Positions 36,417 to 46,265 of a DNA stretch of 64,000 nt are shown piece by piece. The number at the start of each line of letters is the position of its first letter. The first letter of the stretch is position 1. A model generated the notes under the pieces. That model worked only from the letters and a program-made list of their open reading frames with translations, searched no databases and was not told where the DNA came from. Made by a program: the position numbers and the translations under genes. The stretch lies in contig NZ_CP075188.1 in NCBI RefSeq assembly GCF_020510525.1, forward strand, positions 1,736,001 through 1,800,000. The letters are read 5' to 3'. Source of the DNA: Quatrionicoccus australiensis. GTDB lineage: Bacteria; Pseudomonadota; Gammaproteobacteria; Burkholderiales; Rhodocyclaceae.

Positions 36417-36436
36417 CCAATGTCTGGATTGGCCGA
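36417..36436 (-). repeat. Right copy of the island-flanking inverted repeat
   Basis: CCAATGTCTGGATTGGCCGA is the reverse complement of the left copy (23359-23378) with one mismatch. It is non-coding, beyond the DUF2779 gene. Confidence 0.65.
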
Positions 36437-36501
36437 TCTCTTGTCATTGCCCGGTTGCTCTGTATGAGAATTCGAGCCGCTTCCTGCCGTTGGCGACGAC
36501 A

Positions 36502-36529
36502 CCCCGGAACGGCAATAGCCGTCCCGGGG
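36502..36529 (-). terminator. Hairpin after the porin gene
   Basis: CCCCGGAACGGC pairs with GCCGTCCCGGGG (one mismatch) around a 4-base loop, 7 bp beyond the porin stop. There is no T-run, so it is a terminator-like hairpin and not a textbook terminator. Confidence 0.6.
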
Positions 36530-36536
36530 AAACTGC

Positions 36537-37710
36537 TTAGAACCAGTACTGATAACCCAGCGCCAAGCCGTAGGCGGAGTCACCTGGATTGACCGTGTAG
36601 TTGGCGGCCGAGCTGGTGCCCATCGGGACCAGGGCGGAGCCGGCGCTGTTGTCGTGGGCGGAGACGATGGCATAGACGCGCGACTGGGCGCCGATGGTTT
36701 CGACCCAGCCGATCGTCGCAACGCTGCCCTTGATGCCCGGGCTGCTGTCCTCGGTCCGGCCTTCGCCGTAGGAGAGCAGCAACTGGCCGGTGCTGGTCAC
36801 GGCGGTGCGGCTGCCGACCATCCATTCATTGCGCGTCGTCTTGAGGCCACCGTCCGGTGTGGTGACGGCGTGGCCGTAGCCGGCGAGCAGCTTGGTCTTC
36901 ATGATCTGGTAGCCGACACCGACGAAGCTGTTTTCGGTCAGGGTGGTTGCGCTGCTGGCGTGGTCGTCGTTCTGATAGGCGACGCTGATGTCGAAGGGGC
37001 CGTTTTCGTAATTGACGGCAACGGCGACCGCATCCGAACTGCGCCCGGTTTCGCCGCCCAGGGCGAGCATGGCATTGAGGCTCAGGCCCTTGTATTTCGG
37101 GCTGGCATAGACCAGCGAACTGTCGAAGCGGGTCGAGCCGGTGCTGACATTGCCGTCGGTGGTCGGCGAGCCGTAACCCTGTTCGAAGGCGTCGTAGCTG
37201 ATGATCGCGTTATAGAGCGGCGAATACTGGCGGCCGACAGTGACGCGGCCGTATTTGCCTTCGACGCCGGCGTAGGCCTGGCGTCCGAACAGGCGGCCGC
37301 CCTGGGCCAGCGTGCCCTTGTTGGCGAAAATGCCGGCTTCGAGCTGGAAGACGGCGCGCAGTCCTTCGTTGATGTCGGCACCGCCCTTGACGCCCAGGCG
37401 GCTGCCGTTGAGGCCGCCGGATTCGATGGCCTGGCGGTCACCCTTGCCGCCGCCGCTGTTGTACTCGGTGAACAGGTCGAGCTTGCCGTAGGCGGTGACG
37501 CTGGCATTGGCGCCCAGCGAAGAGGCCGAGAGCACCGGTGCGGTGGTCGCGGCCGGCGCAGCGCGCGGCGCTTCCTTGGCCAGGGCTTCGAGCTGGGCGA
37601 TGCGCTCCTGCATTTTCTGCATGGCGGCCTTCATGTCATCCAGTTCGCCGGCCTGGGCGAAGCCCGGCGCGAAGGCCGGCGGCGGTCATGGCGAGTACGA
37701 GTTTTTTCAT
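36537..37710 (-). CDS. Outer-membrane porin, signal peptide out of frame
   Basis: The body is a Gram-negative porin of the beta-barrel type (SVTAYGKLDLFTEYNSGG, GSRLGVKGGADINEGL, FGRQAYAGV, C-terminal YGLALGYQYWF). A short coiled coil precedes it (MKAAMQKMQERIAQLEAL). The signal peptide MKKLVLAMTAA starts at 37710 with AAGGA ahead. It is one base out of frame, because of an extra base near 37673-37686; removing one G restores FAPGFAQAGELDDMKAAM. Read as it stands, the frame opens at 37634 without a signal, so the gene is either broken or misread here. Confidence 0.8.
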
Positions 37711-37795
37711 GGTGCGATCCTTGATTCGGGAAAAAGTGGGTCCCTGCCGGCATCGGCGATGCGGCATCGGTGTGTTGTCTGAAGCGGGGGAGCCG

Positions 37796-37815
37796 GGCGG
37801 GCCGCTGGGCCCGCC
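37796..37815 (-). terminator. GC-rich hairpin after the asparaginase gene
   Basis: GGCGGGCC pairs with GGCCCGCC around GCTG, 30 bp after the asparaginase stop on the minus strand. No T-run follows. Confidence 0.45.
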
Positions 37816-37844
37816 GGTGGTTCAGCTAGTCAAACTGCGTTGGC

Positions 37845-38954
<1,110 letters not shown>

Positions 38955-39107
38955 TCAATAGCACCGGGCGTGCCAGCTGTTTTTGCCGACAGCTGTTTTT
39001 TAGTTGCCTGATTTCACGTGGTTTTTTTGCGCGCCCTTCGGCGGATTGACGGAATGTCGATATTGGCCGGCATCCGGCATTCGGGTTTCCGATAGCCGGC
39101 GGCTAGC

Positions 39108-39138
39108 GGTCGACCGTGAAAAAAGACCGTTTTTCCGG
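39108..39138 (+). repeat. GGTCGACC-type palindromic repeat, intergenic
   Basis: GGTCGACCGTGAAAAAAGACC followed by GTTTTTCCGG: an A-run and a T-run facing each other next to the GGTCGACC word. It lies in the 486-bp gap between ansB and the pflA-like gene, where I see no other feature. Related copies are at 17697-17740, 52572-52608, 58451-58500 and 58560-58597. Confidence 0.55.
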
Positions 39139-39392
39139 AAAAGCCGGGAATCTGCTGCTTCAGCATCAGCGCGCGCCGGGCCTGCAGCAGTCTGCTTTGG
39201 CGCGTTCAGGCGGGGGCCGTTTGCCCCGCCGACTAGTGGATAGTCCCAATTGAAGGCGAGGCTGTGCCGGGAGAAACTCGGCGCCCTCGCACTCTTGCCA
39301 ACGCCCGGCCGATGCAGGCAGCGGGTTTGCCATACCGTCAATTACCAGCGGTATGGCGGAACCTTTTTGCCGTATCCGGTCCCCAAGCAATC

Positions 39393-40178
39393 ATGTCTGA
39401 ACTGAAGAACAAACACGGCGTGCCGCCCCCTCCGTACTGGACCGAGTCCGGTGATCTCGAAGGCTGGGTGCACGCCACCGAAAACTACAGCAGCACCGAC
39501 GGCCCCGGCCTGCGTTATGTACTGACGCTGTCCGGCTGCCCGCTGCGCTGCGGCTATTGCGATGCGCCGGATACCTGGGAGCGGCACGCCAGCGCGCCGG
39601 CGCTGGTGACCGACGTGCTGGCCGACATTTCCCGGCGCAAGACACAGTTGCGCGGGCGCGGCGGTGTCACGCTGGGTGGCGGCGAACCGCTGCTGCAGTA
39701 CAAGTTCAGCCGCGCCATTCTTGAGGGCTGCAAGGCCATGGGCCTGCACACGGCGCTGGAAACCCCCGGCTATTACGGCGATTTCGCCGACGATGCCCTG
39801 CTCGACTGCGTCGATCTCGTACTGCTCGACATCAAGTCATTTTCTGCCGAGCGCCATCGCGCGCTGACCGGCGTCGAACTCGCTCCCACGCTGCGCTTTG
39901 CCAACGTGCTGGCGGCGCGCAACAAGGCGGTGTGGCTGCGTTTCGTGCTGGTGCCCGGTTTGACCGACGATGTTGCCGACATTGCCGCGCTTGCCCGTTT
40001 TGCGGCCAGTCTGGGCAATATCGAGCGGGTCGATGTCATGCCTTTCGTCCAGCATGGCGGCGCGAAATGGCGCGCGCAGGGCCTCGACTATCCGCTGGCC
40101 GGCGTCGAACCGCCATCCGCAGAGGCGCTGGACCAGGTGCGCGACCTGTTCCGGGCGGAAGGTCTGCTGGTTTACTGA
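39393..40178 (+). CDS. pflA: PflA-like radical SAM glycyl-radical activating enzyme
   Basis: This 261-residue protein has the radical SAM motif CPLRCGYC, then GGVTLGGGEPLLQ and LETPGYYGD. These match pyruvate formate-lyase activating enzymes, which install a glycyl radical. ATG 39393 fits the family start, although there is no clear ribosome-binding site. No pyruvate formate-lyase gene is in the window, so its partner is elsewhere or differs. It overlaps the convergent AraC gene by 7 bp. Confidence 0.82.
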   Translation: MSELKNKHGVPPPPYWTESGDLEGWVHATENYSSTDGPGLRYVLTLSGCPLRCGYCDAPDTWERHASAPALVTDVLADISRRKTQLRGRGGVTLGGGEPLLQYKFSRAILEGCKAMGLHTALETPGYYGDFADDALLDCVDLVLLDIKSFSAERHRALTGVELAPTLRFANVLAARNKAVWLRFVLVPGLTDDVADIAALARFAASLGNIERVDVMPFVQHGGAKWRAQGLDYPLAGVEPPSAEALDQVRDLFRAEGLLVY

Positions 40179-40993
40179 AGTGCGGCCGGCCGCGCCAGCG
40201 CGCGCGACAGGGCCGAGGTATTCGCATAGCCGGCATCGCGTGCCGCGCTCTTGAGTCCCTTGCCCGCCTGCACGGCACGGCGGGCGATGGCGAGGCGGAC
40301 GGCGGCCAGGTATTTGCCCGGCGTCTGCCGCATCGCATCGCGGAAGGTGTTGGCAAAGGCGGTGCGCGACATGCCGGCTTCCGCGGCCAGCGTTTCCAGC
40401 GTCCAGTGCGCCTGCGGCCGGGTGTGGATGGCGACCAGGGCGCGCGCGATGCGCGGCTCGGCCAGCCCGTTGAGCAAGCCGCCACGCTCGCCCGGATGGG
40501 CGATCAGGTGGCGCAACAGGCCGATGAACAGGATGTCGCCAGCCCGCTCGAGCAGGGCCGGTTGGCCGCAGCGCGGTGCCTGCAGCTCGGCGGCAATCAG
40601 CTTGACGACATGCTGCAGCGAAGATTCGGCGCCGGCCAGCGCCAGCACCTGCGGTTCGGCAAATTCGCCCAGGAGCAGCGCGGCGACCGGGCCGTCCAGC
40701 CAGGCGCGGGCGCAGATCAGTTGCGACCAGTCGGCGGCGTTTGCTGCGCTCAGCGCGTGCGGCGTATCGGCACGGCAGACGACGATGCAGGGCGCCGGCA
40801 ATTCGCGGCTGGCGGTCGACCTCAATTCAAGTGCCATTTTGCCCTCGGCCAGCAGGTAGAGATGCAGACCGGGCGCGGCATCGGCGGCAACGTCAAGGCG
40901 CGCCGCGGCAGGCGCGGGGCGGGCGACGCGCACGCGCGGCGCGAGGCCGGCGAGCAGGGCGGAGAGTCGGTCGAGGTGCGGGGCTGAGGTCAT
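40172..40993 (-). CDS. AraC-family transcriptional regulator
   Basis: This 273-residue protein has a cupin-like N-terminal sensor (LHLYLLAEGKMALELRS) and two C-terminal helix-turn-helix motifs (LETLAAEAGMSRTAFANTFRDAMRQTPGKYL, then KSAARDAGYANTSALSRALAR). Met at 40993 was preferred to the frame opening at 41020. It is divergent from the peroxiredoxin-like and panE genes, which it probably controls (inference). Confidence 0.85.
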   Translation of the reverse strand: MTSAPHLDRLSALLAGLAPRVRVARPAPAAARLDVAADAAPGLHLYLLAEGKMALELRSTASRELPAPCIVVCRADTPHALSAANAADWSQLICARAWLDGPVAALLLGEFAEPQVLALAGAESSLQHVVKLIAAELQAPRCGQPALLERAGDILFIGLLRHLIAHPGERGGLLNGLAEPRIARALVAIHTRPQAHWTLETLAAEAGMSRTAFANTFRDAMRQTPGKYLAAVRLAIARRAVQAGKGLKSAARDAGYANTSALSRALARPAALQ

Positions 40994-41129
40994 TTGTACG
41001 AATTGCAAACAATGTTGCACTAAAGTTTGCTTTTAGTTCAGCACAATGAGCCCGTCCCGGTCAAGCAAGCCGGCAATCGGCCCGGAAAGTCCTGCTGACC
41101 GCGGCCATCAATCCATGAAAGGATGCAGC

Positions 41130-41678
41130 ATGAGCATGACAGCCCTGATGCCGCGGCAGCCGGTTTCTGCCCTGAATGTCGCGTTGACCGCTGGCGGGCG
41201 TTTCGTACTCGGCGCCGCCCCCGGCGAGCGCTTCGACCTGGTCGTTTTTTACCGCGGCCTGCATTGCCCGATCTGCGCCAGATACCTGCTCGAACTGGAA
41301 CGCCTGGCCCCCGAGTTTGCCCGGCGTGGCGTCGGTATCGTCGCCGTCAGCAGCGACGATGCCGAGCGCGCCGCGGCGATGGCCGACAAGATCAAGGCGG
41401 CGGCCTTGCCGATCGGCTACGGCTTGAGCCTCGCCTGCGCCCGGCAATGGGGGTTGTACATCAGCGCCTCGCGCGGCAAGACCTCGCTCGGCATCGAGGA
41501 GCCGGCGCTGTTCAGCGAGCCCGGCGTCTTCCTGGTGCGGCCCGACGGCACGCTTTACTATGGCGCGGTGCAGAGCATGCCCTTCGCCCGGCCGGCGTTC
41601 CAGGATCTGCTCGCCGCCATCGATTTCGCAATTGCCCACGACTACCCGGCGCGCGGCGAATATGCCGGGCCGCTCTGA
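41130..41678 (+). CDS. AhpC/TSA-type thioredoxin-fold protein
   Basis: This 182-residue protein has the peroxiredoxin-like core VFYRGLHCPICARYLLELERL, with a CxxC in the active-site loop, and FLVRPDGTLYYGAVQSMPF. It is likely a thiol peroxidase or disulfide oxidoreductase. AAAGGATG precedes ATG 41130. It is 18 bp ahead of panE and divergent from the AraC gene. Confidence 0.8.
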   Translation: MSMTALMPRQPVSALNVALTAGGRFVLGAAPGERFDLVVFYRGLHCPICARYLLELERLAPEFARRGVGIVAVSSDDAERAAAMADKIKAAALPIGYGLSLACARQWGLYISASRGKTSLGIEEPALFSEPGVFLVRPDGTLYYGAVQSMPFARPAFQDLLAAIDFAIAHDYPARGEYAGPL

Positions 41679-41696
41679 TTGCCCAGGAGTTCATCC

Positions 41697-42608
41697 ATGA
41701 AAATACTCATTCTCGGCGCCGGCGGCATCGGCGGTTATTTCGGTGCCCGCTTGCTGCAGATCGGGGCCGACGTGACTTTCCTGCTGCGCGACAAGCGGCA
41801 GGCCCTGATTAAGGCCGAAGGTCTGCGCATCGAGACGCCGCACGGCAATTTCACGGTGCAGCCGGCGACGGTGACGGCGGCAAGCGTGACGCCGGTCTAC
41901 GACCTGATCATCCTGGCCCCCAAGTCCTACGATCTCGACGATGCCCTCGCGTCGCTGGAAAACGCCGTCGGCAAGGCCGTGATTCTGCCTTTCCTGAACG
42001 GCATCGAACACCTCGCCGTACTCGACCGCAAGTTCGGCCGGGCAAAGGTCATGGGCGGCGTCGCCCACATCGCAGCGACCATTACCGAGAGCGGTGCGGT
42101 CCGCCAACTGAATGACATTCACAGCCTGACCGTCGGCTCGCGCGACCCGGCGCACGCCGATCTGGCCAGGGATTTCATCGCGCTCTGCAAGCAAGCGCCG
42201 TTTGCCAGCGTCCATGCCGAGGATATCGAGCAGGCGCTGTGGGACAAGTGGGTTTTCCTGGCGGCGCTGGCCGGCATGACCACGCTTTGCCGCGGTTCGG
42301 TCGGCGAAATCCTGGCAACGCCCTACGGCGAGAGCCTGCTGCGCCAGATGTACGACGAATGCTGCGCCGTCGCACGCCTGAGCGGCTATCCGACCGGTGC
42401 AGCGGCGACCGAGCGGGCGCTCGGCATGCTGATCGCACCCGGTTCGCCCTTCACCGCCTCGATGCTGCGCGACCTGCAGGCCGGGCAGCACACCGAGCAC
42501 CAGCACATTCTCGGCGCCATGGCCGAACGCGGTCTCGCCCTCGGCTTGCCGATGGATCTCGTGCGCCTGGCGCACACGCATCTGGCGGTGCAGGCCGGGC
42601 GGGGCTGA
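41697..42608 (+). CDS. panE: 2-dehydropantoate 2-reductase family protein
   Basis: This 303-residue protein has the NADP-binding start MKILILGAGGIGGYFGARL, then LAPKSYDLDDAL and LPFLNGIEH, with the catalytic Lys in EQALWDKWVFL. The reaction is ketopantoate to pantoate in the coenzyme A pathway, although paralogues of this family act on other keto acids. CAGGAG precedes the ATG. Second gene of the unit started by the AhpC-like gene. Confidence 0.85.
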   Translation: MKILILGAGGIGGYFGARLLQIGADVTFLLRDKRQALIKAEGLRIETPHGNFTVQPATVTAASVTPVYDLIILAPKSYDLDDALASLENAVGKAVILPFLNGIEHLAVLDRKFGRAKVMGGVAHIAATITESGAVRQLNDIHSLTVGSRDPAHADLARDFIALCKQAPFASVHAEDIEQALWDKWVFLAALAGMTTLCRGSVGEILATPYGESLLRQMYDECCAVARLSGYPTGAAATERALGMLIAPGSPFTASMLRDLQAGQHTEHQHILGAMAERGLALGLPMDLVRLAHTHLAVQAGRG

Positions 42609-42937
42609 GCGGCCGATTGTCCGGTCGATGCGGTGGTGGGCGTGCAGCCTGGTCTGAGCGGCTACCCCGCGTATTGGCGTGACCTTGCTTCCCGGCTTTC
42701 TTGGCCGGGAACTCGGCCCCAAAGCGCGAGTCTTAATGCCCGGACGCCAGAAAAGCAGGCGCTGCCGTCGGCAACAGTGAGTCCGGCGACAGGCCGTTGC
42801 GCAATTCCGCTGGCTGGCGTCCCGGCTATCTGGTTCCGCTCCTCTTCATTGCGTTTTTGGCAGGCAGGACACGCAAGGCAATCTTCCAGCTTCAGTCGGT
42901 TGCCGCGTGCTGATCCCCATGACACGGAGGCATCACG
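42609..42937. other. Intergenic stretch with one hairpin
   Basis: This 329-bp gap contains a perfect 8-bp hairpin at 42689-42711 (TTCCCGGC/GCCGGGAA, 7-base loop) that may end panE transcription. Otherwise I see no gene or RNA motif that I can support. Confidence 0.5.
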
Positions 42938-43351
42938 ATGCTTGATTTGCACGGATGGAAAGCCAGCTACAGTGTTGGCAACTGGCTCCTGGACAATCAG
43001 CACAGGGTTTTGCTTGACCTCTGCGAAGAGGCCATCGCGCTGGTGCCTGAAGACAATTGTCAGCACTCTCCCGATCCCGGTTTTCGTTATGTCCGGGATG
43101 ATCTGCTGTTCTATATCGACGAACATTTCAGGACTGAGGAGCGCCTGCTCAAACGCTGCGGCAAATCCCTTTACGAGCGGCATCACGAAGAACACGCGGT
43201 TTTCTGGCAGATGCTCGGTGACAAGCTACAGCAGATTGCCAATGGCGAGATCGGGCGCGAGGAGTTTCGTCAGTTCCTGACCGACTGGTGGTCGCAGCAC
43301 ATCCTCCAGTCGGATCGCAGCTTTTCGGAGTTCATTCAGCGGGCGGGCTGA
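42938..43351 (+). CDS. Bacteriohemerythrin
   Basis: This 137-residue protein begins MLDLHGWKASYSVGNWLLDNQH and carries the diiron ligands of the family: His in DNQH, HFRTEE, HHEEH and HILQSD. These proteins bind oxygen reversibly or sense it. The neighbouring diguanylate cyclase gene (43856) may act in the same oxygen or redox signalling (inference). Confidence 0.9.
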   Translation: MLDLHGWKASYSVGNWLLDNQHRVLLDLCEEAIALVPEDNCQHSPDPGFRYVRDDLLFYIDEHFRTEERLLKRCGKSLYERHHEEHAVFWQMLGDKLQQIANGEIGREEFRQFLTDWWSQHILQSDRSFSEFIQRAG

Positions 43352-43371
43352 AAGCCGGCGTATTGCCTGGT

Positions 43372-43395
43372 CCGGGAGCTTTCAGGCTTTCCCGG
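43372..43395. terminator. Hairpin after the hemerythrin gene
   Basis: CCGGGAGC and GCTTTCCCGG pair around TTTCAG with a small bulge, 20 bp after the stop. The T-run is poor. Confidence 0.4.
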
Positions 43396-43467
43396 ATGCG
43401 CGCAGCCTTGCGCTCGCCTCGGCGAAGTCGGGCAAGGCGGCCGCGATGATGGCAGCGTGAGCGCGGC

Positions 43468-43641
43468 TCAGGGCTGTGGCGTCTTCCCCGCCGCCTTGCT
43501 CGAGCGATCCGCGAACAACAAGGCCAGGCGAAGGGTAATGACGCAGCCCAATGACGCCAGGAGAACCGTCGCCCAGGACCACTCGGGGAAGAAATAACTG
43601 GCCAGGCTGGCCAGGCTCAGGAAGATGATGACAAAAAACAT
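43468..43641 (-). CDS. Small two-helix membrane protein
   Basis: A 57-residue product begins MFFVIIFLSLASLASYFF and continues WATVLLASLGCVITLRLALLF, giving two hydrophobic helices and a basic tail. The longer frame to 43866 crosses the start of the GGDEF gene and is not needed. The ribosome-binding site is weak. No family recognised. Confidence 0.5.
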   Translation of the reverse strand: MFFVIIFLSLASLASYFFPEWSWATVLLASLGCVITLRLALLFADRSSKAAGKTPQP

Positions 43642-43855
43642 ATAGGAATACTCTCGTTTCGGGAAAAGTGTAATCCGGCCGGGGCTGGCCGGGTTCATTC
43701 CTTGTCGGTGCTCGGCATCTATGGATGGAAGTCCCGGGCGTGTTGCCATGTTGAAATCACGCTCCGGTTTGTCCGCCCGGGGGGGATCCCGGCGTCCGAT
43801 ATGGTATACGTGCGTTGGACAGTGTGATTCCAGTTCAGAAACGAAAATTCCTTCC

Positions 43856-45310
43856 ATGACATCCATCCTCCTTCATCCGGACCGCCATCGCAAGATTCGC
43901 GCGCTGTTTGACGAGTACATCGAGCTCTATGCCGGGCGCGATGATCGCTTGACGACGCTGTTCAGCGAGAACTTCAGTGGCTACGCGGGGGGCGGCAATG
44001 AGCTGGTCACCGATCGCGACGAGTGGGTGCGCATCACCCGCCAGGATTTCTCGGAAGTGCCGGGGCGGATCCGCATTGAAATGCGCGACATTGCGCTGCA
44101 GGACCTGAGCGAAGAGGTCGTTGTGGTGACTGCCTTCTTCAATATTCACCTGCCGCAGCCCGAACACGTGCTTTCGCGCGAGGTGGCGCGGCTGGTCCTG
44201 ATCTTCCGCCTAGAGGGCGAAGACTGGAAAATCGTCCACAGCGGCATCTCGATTCCCTATCAGCTGGTGCAGGAAGGCGAGGTCTATCCCCTCCAGCGCC
44301 TGCAGGAGCGCAACCAGGTGCTCGAAGCCCTGGTCGCGGAGCGCACCCGCGAGTTGAACGAAAGAGAGGCCTTCTACCGGCTGCTCACCGAAGATACGCT
44401 CGACGTAATCTGGCGGACCGACGCCAACTTCTTCATTACCTATATCAGCCCGTCGGATGAACGTCTGCGCGGTTTCAAGGCGGAAGAAGTGATCGGTCGT
44501 CATGCCACCGAGTTGTTCGATGCAGACGGCGTCATCATCGCCAAGGAAGCCATGAACAAAGGACGCGCAGCACAGCACGATCGCACCAATCTCGGTTTTA
44601 TGAGCTTTGAGGCGTCGCATCGCTGCAAGGATGGCCGCGCGATCTGGGGGGAGGTATTCTCCAAGGCGGTGCGTGACGAACATGGAACGATTACCGGGTA
44701 TCACGGCATCACCCGGGAAATCACCAAGCGCAAACAGATGCAGGACCAGGTTAAGGAACTGGCTTTTTATGACACCTTGACCCGGTTGCCCAACCGGCGC
44801 CTGCTCAACGACCGCTTGTGCCAGGCACTGGCTGCCAGCAAACGCAGCGGGCAGCATGGCGCCCTGATGTTTGTCGATCTCGACAACTTCAAGCCGCTCA
44901 ATGACAAACACGGGCATTTCGTTGGCGACCTGCTGCTGATCGAAGTGGCGCAACGCCTCAAGAGCTGCGTGCGCGAAATGGACACGGTGGCACGCTTTGG
45001 CGGCGACGAGTTTGTCGTGATGCTCGGCGAGCTGGATGTCGATCACGCAGCATCCATCGCCCTGGCCGAAGTTGTCGCCGAAAAGATCCGCACCCGGCTT
45101 TCCGGTGCCTACTGCTTGCAAGTCGAGCACGAAGGCAGGGCGGCCAGCAGCGTCGAACACCACTGCTCGGCCAGCATCGGCGTGGTCGTCTTCCTCGACC
45201 ACGAAGTCAGCCCGGACGACATTTTGATCTGGGCGGACAAGGCCATGTATCAGGCAAAGGCAGCCGGGCGAAACGCGATCCGCTTTTACGCGGCGGATGG
45301 CGGGGAGTGA
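43856..45310 (+). CDS. Diguanylate cyclase with SnoaL-like and PAS domains
   Basis: This 484-residue protein has a SnoaL-like N-terminal domain (about 1-140), a short coiled coil, a PAS domain (about 160-285; ITYISPSDERLRGFKAEEVIG) and a GGDEF domain with intact RFGGDEF. It should make cyclic di-GMP in response to a signal bound by the sensor domains. No ribosome-binding site is evident ahead of ATG 43856. Confidence 0.9.
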   Translation: MTSILLHPDRHRKIRALFDEYIELYAGRDDRLTTLFSENFSGYAGGGNELVTDRDEWVRITRQDFSEVPGRIRIEMRDIALQDLSEEVVVVTAFFNIHLPQPEHVLSREVARLVLIFRLEGEDWKIVHSGISIPYQLVQEGEVYPLQRLQERNQVLEALVAERTRELNEREAFYRLLTEDTLDVIWRTDANFFITYISPSDERLRGFKAEEVIGRHATELFDADGVIIAKEAMNKGRAAQHDRTNLGFMSFEASHRCKDGRAIWGEVFSKAVRDEHGTITGYHGITREITKRKQMQDQVKELAFYDTLTRLPNRRLLNDRLCQALAASKRSGQHGALMFVDLDNFKPLNDKHGHFVGDLLLIEVAQRLKSCVREMDTVARFGGDEFVVMLGELDVDHAASIALAEVVAEKIRTRLSGAYCLQVEHEGRAASSVEHHCSASIGVVVFLDHEVSPDDILIWADKAMYQAKAAGRNAIRFYAADGGE

Positions 45311-45403
45311 GCAATCGATCTGCAAACCATGCGGCAAGCCGCGATTGCATGAAAGAGCAAGCAAGACTACATTAAGACCTTATTCAGTCCGAAGGTGGCC
45401 GCG

Positions 45404-45676
45404 ATGCGTTATTCCTCCCAAGTCAAACCGATCAGCTATCTCAAGGCCAATGCGGCTGAAGTCTTGCTGCTGCTGGCCGAAGAACGTCAGCCGATGGTGA
45501 TCACGCAGAATGGCGAAGCCAAGGCGGTCATCCAGGATGTGGCTTCCTACGAAGAAACCCAGGAAACCCTGGCCCTGCTGAAAGTGCTGGCGCTCGGCAA
45601 TCACGACATCGAGGCCGGCAAGGTCAAACCGGTCGCGGACGTCGTCGCCCGCCTGCGCGCCAAGGCGGGAAAATGA
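45404..45676 (+). CDS. Phd/YefM-type antitoxin
   Basis: This 90-residue protein begins MRYSSQVKPISYLKANAAEVL and contains PMVITQNGEAKAVIQDVASYEE, the Phd/YefM fold that binds its own promoter and neutralises a toxin. GAAGG precedes ATG 45404. It overlaps the ParE-type toxin by 4 bases (ATGA). Confidence 0.9.
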   Translation: MRYSSQVKPISYLKANAAEVLLLLAEERQPMVITQNGEAKAVIQDVASYEETQETLALLKVLALGNHDIEAGKVKPVADVVARLRAKAGK

Positions 45677-46005
45677 CCGGGCCAGCCTTCGAGGTGTTAA
45701 TCACCGAAGGCGCCGAGCAGGATCTCGAAACCCTGTTCGATTACATTGCCGAACACGATAGCCGCAAGCATGCGGAACACGTACTCGACGAGCTGATGGC
45801 AGTCGTCGACAGTCTGCGCTGTTGCCCTGAACGCGGCACCTATCCCCGCGAACTGCAGTCCCTGGGCATGCGGGAATACCGGCAACTCCATTTCAAGCCC
45901 TACCGCGTGATCTACCGGATCATCGGGCCGCGGGTCTATATCTACCTGATCGCCGATGGGCGGCGTGACATGGTGGCACTGTTGTCGAGGCGCCTGCTCG
46001 GGTAG
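45673..46005 (+). CDS. RelE/ParE-superfamily toxin
   Basis: This 110-residue protein has the ParE pattern EGAEQDLETLFDYIAEH, RCCPERGTYPRELQSLG, YRQLHFKPYRVIYRI and DGRRDMVALLSRRL. It is probably a gyrase poison or an mRNA interferase, and the fold alone does not decide which. It is coupled to the antitoxin gene. Its 3' end is overlapped by a convergent lipoprotein gene. Confidence 0.9.
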   Translation: MTGPAFEVLITEGAEQDLETLFDYIAEHDSRKHAEHVLDELMAVVDSLRCCPERGTYPRELQSLGMREYRQLHFKPYRVIYRIIGPRVYIYLIADGRRDMVALLSRRLLG

Positions 46006-46174
46006 TTGGCTTGAGGTTTGCGAAGAAGTGCGAATCGCTGGCGATGCCATCCTCGTAGCCCTGGCTGTAGGCAGCGTCAAACCCTTTTTGCTCCATCCGC
46101 TCCTTGGTCCCGGGCATGCATCCGGCCAAAGAAAAACAGACAAACGCTATCGATGCGACAAAGGCTGGTTTCAT
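45920..46174 (-). CDS. Small lipoprotein overlapping the toxin gene
   Basis: This 84-residue protein has lipoprotein signal MKPAFVASIAFVCFSLAGC (lipobox LAGC) and CAGGAGCAAG ahead of the ATG. Its mature N-terminus is KGFDAAYSQGYEDGIAS. The last 28 codons run antisense through the parE-like gene and look like out-of-frame read-through (RSGRYRPAAR). The original 3' end may therefore have been lost when the toxin pair arrived (inference). Confidence 0.6.
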   Translation of the reverse strand: MKPAFVASIAFVCFSLAGCMPGTKERMEQKGFDAAYSQGYEDGIASDSHFFANLKPTTRAGASTTVPPCHAAHRRSGRYRPAAR

Positions 46175-46265
46175 TCTTGCTCCTGTTTGAAGTATGAAAT
46201 TATTGTTTTACAGAAAGATATTATTGAATTACGATGCGTCATGCAAATTTTTCATGGAGCACTTG

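Larger units (their letters stand above)
23359..36436. mobile_element. 13-kb accessory island bounded by inverted repeats
   Basis: The segment is bounded by a 20-bp inverted repeat with 19/20 identity (23359-23378 and 36417-36436). A degraded tyrosine recombinase gene lies just inside the left end. Cargo: tandem AAA+ ATPase, DnaB-like ATPase, two NADAR proteins, WYL regulator, exported and lipoproteins, Sel1 protein, DUF2779 nuclease and several unknown proteins. The flanking genes are ordinary (radical SAM on the left, porin and asparaginase on the right). No target duplication could be defined, so the ends are provisional. Confidence 0.55.

Noticed and set aside
42633..43280. 215-codon plus-strand frame after panE
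   Set aside because: Out of frame with the clear hemerythrin gene and low in protein-like character.
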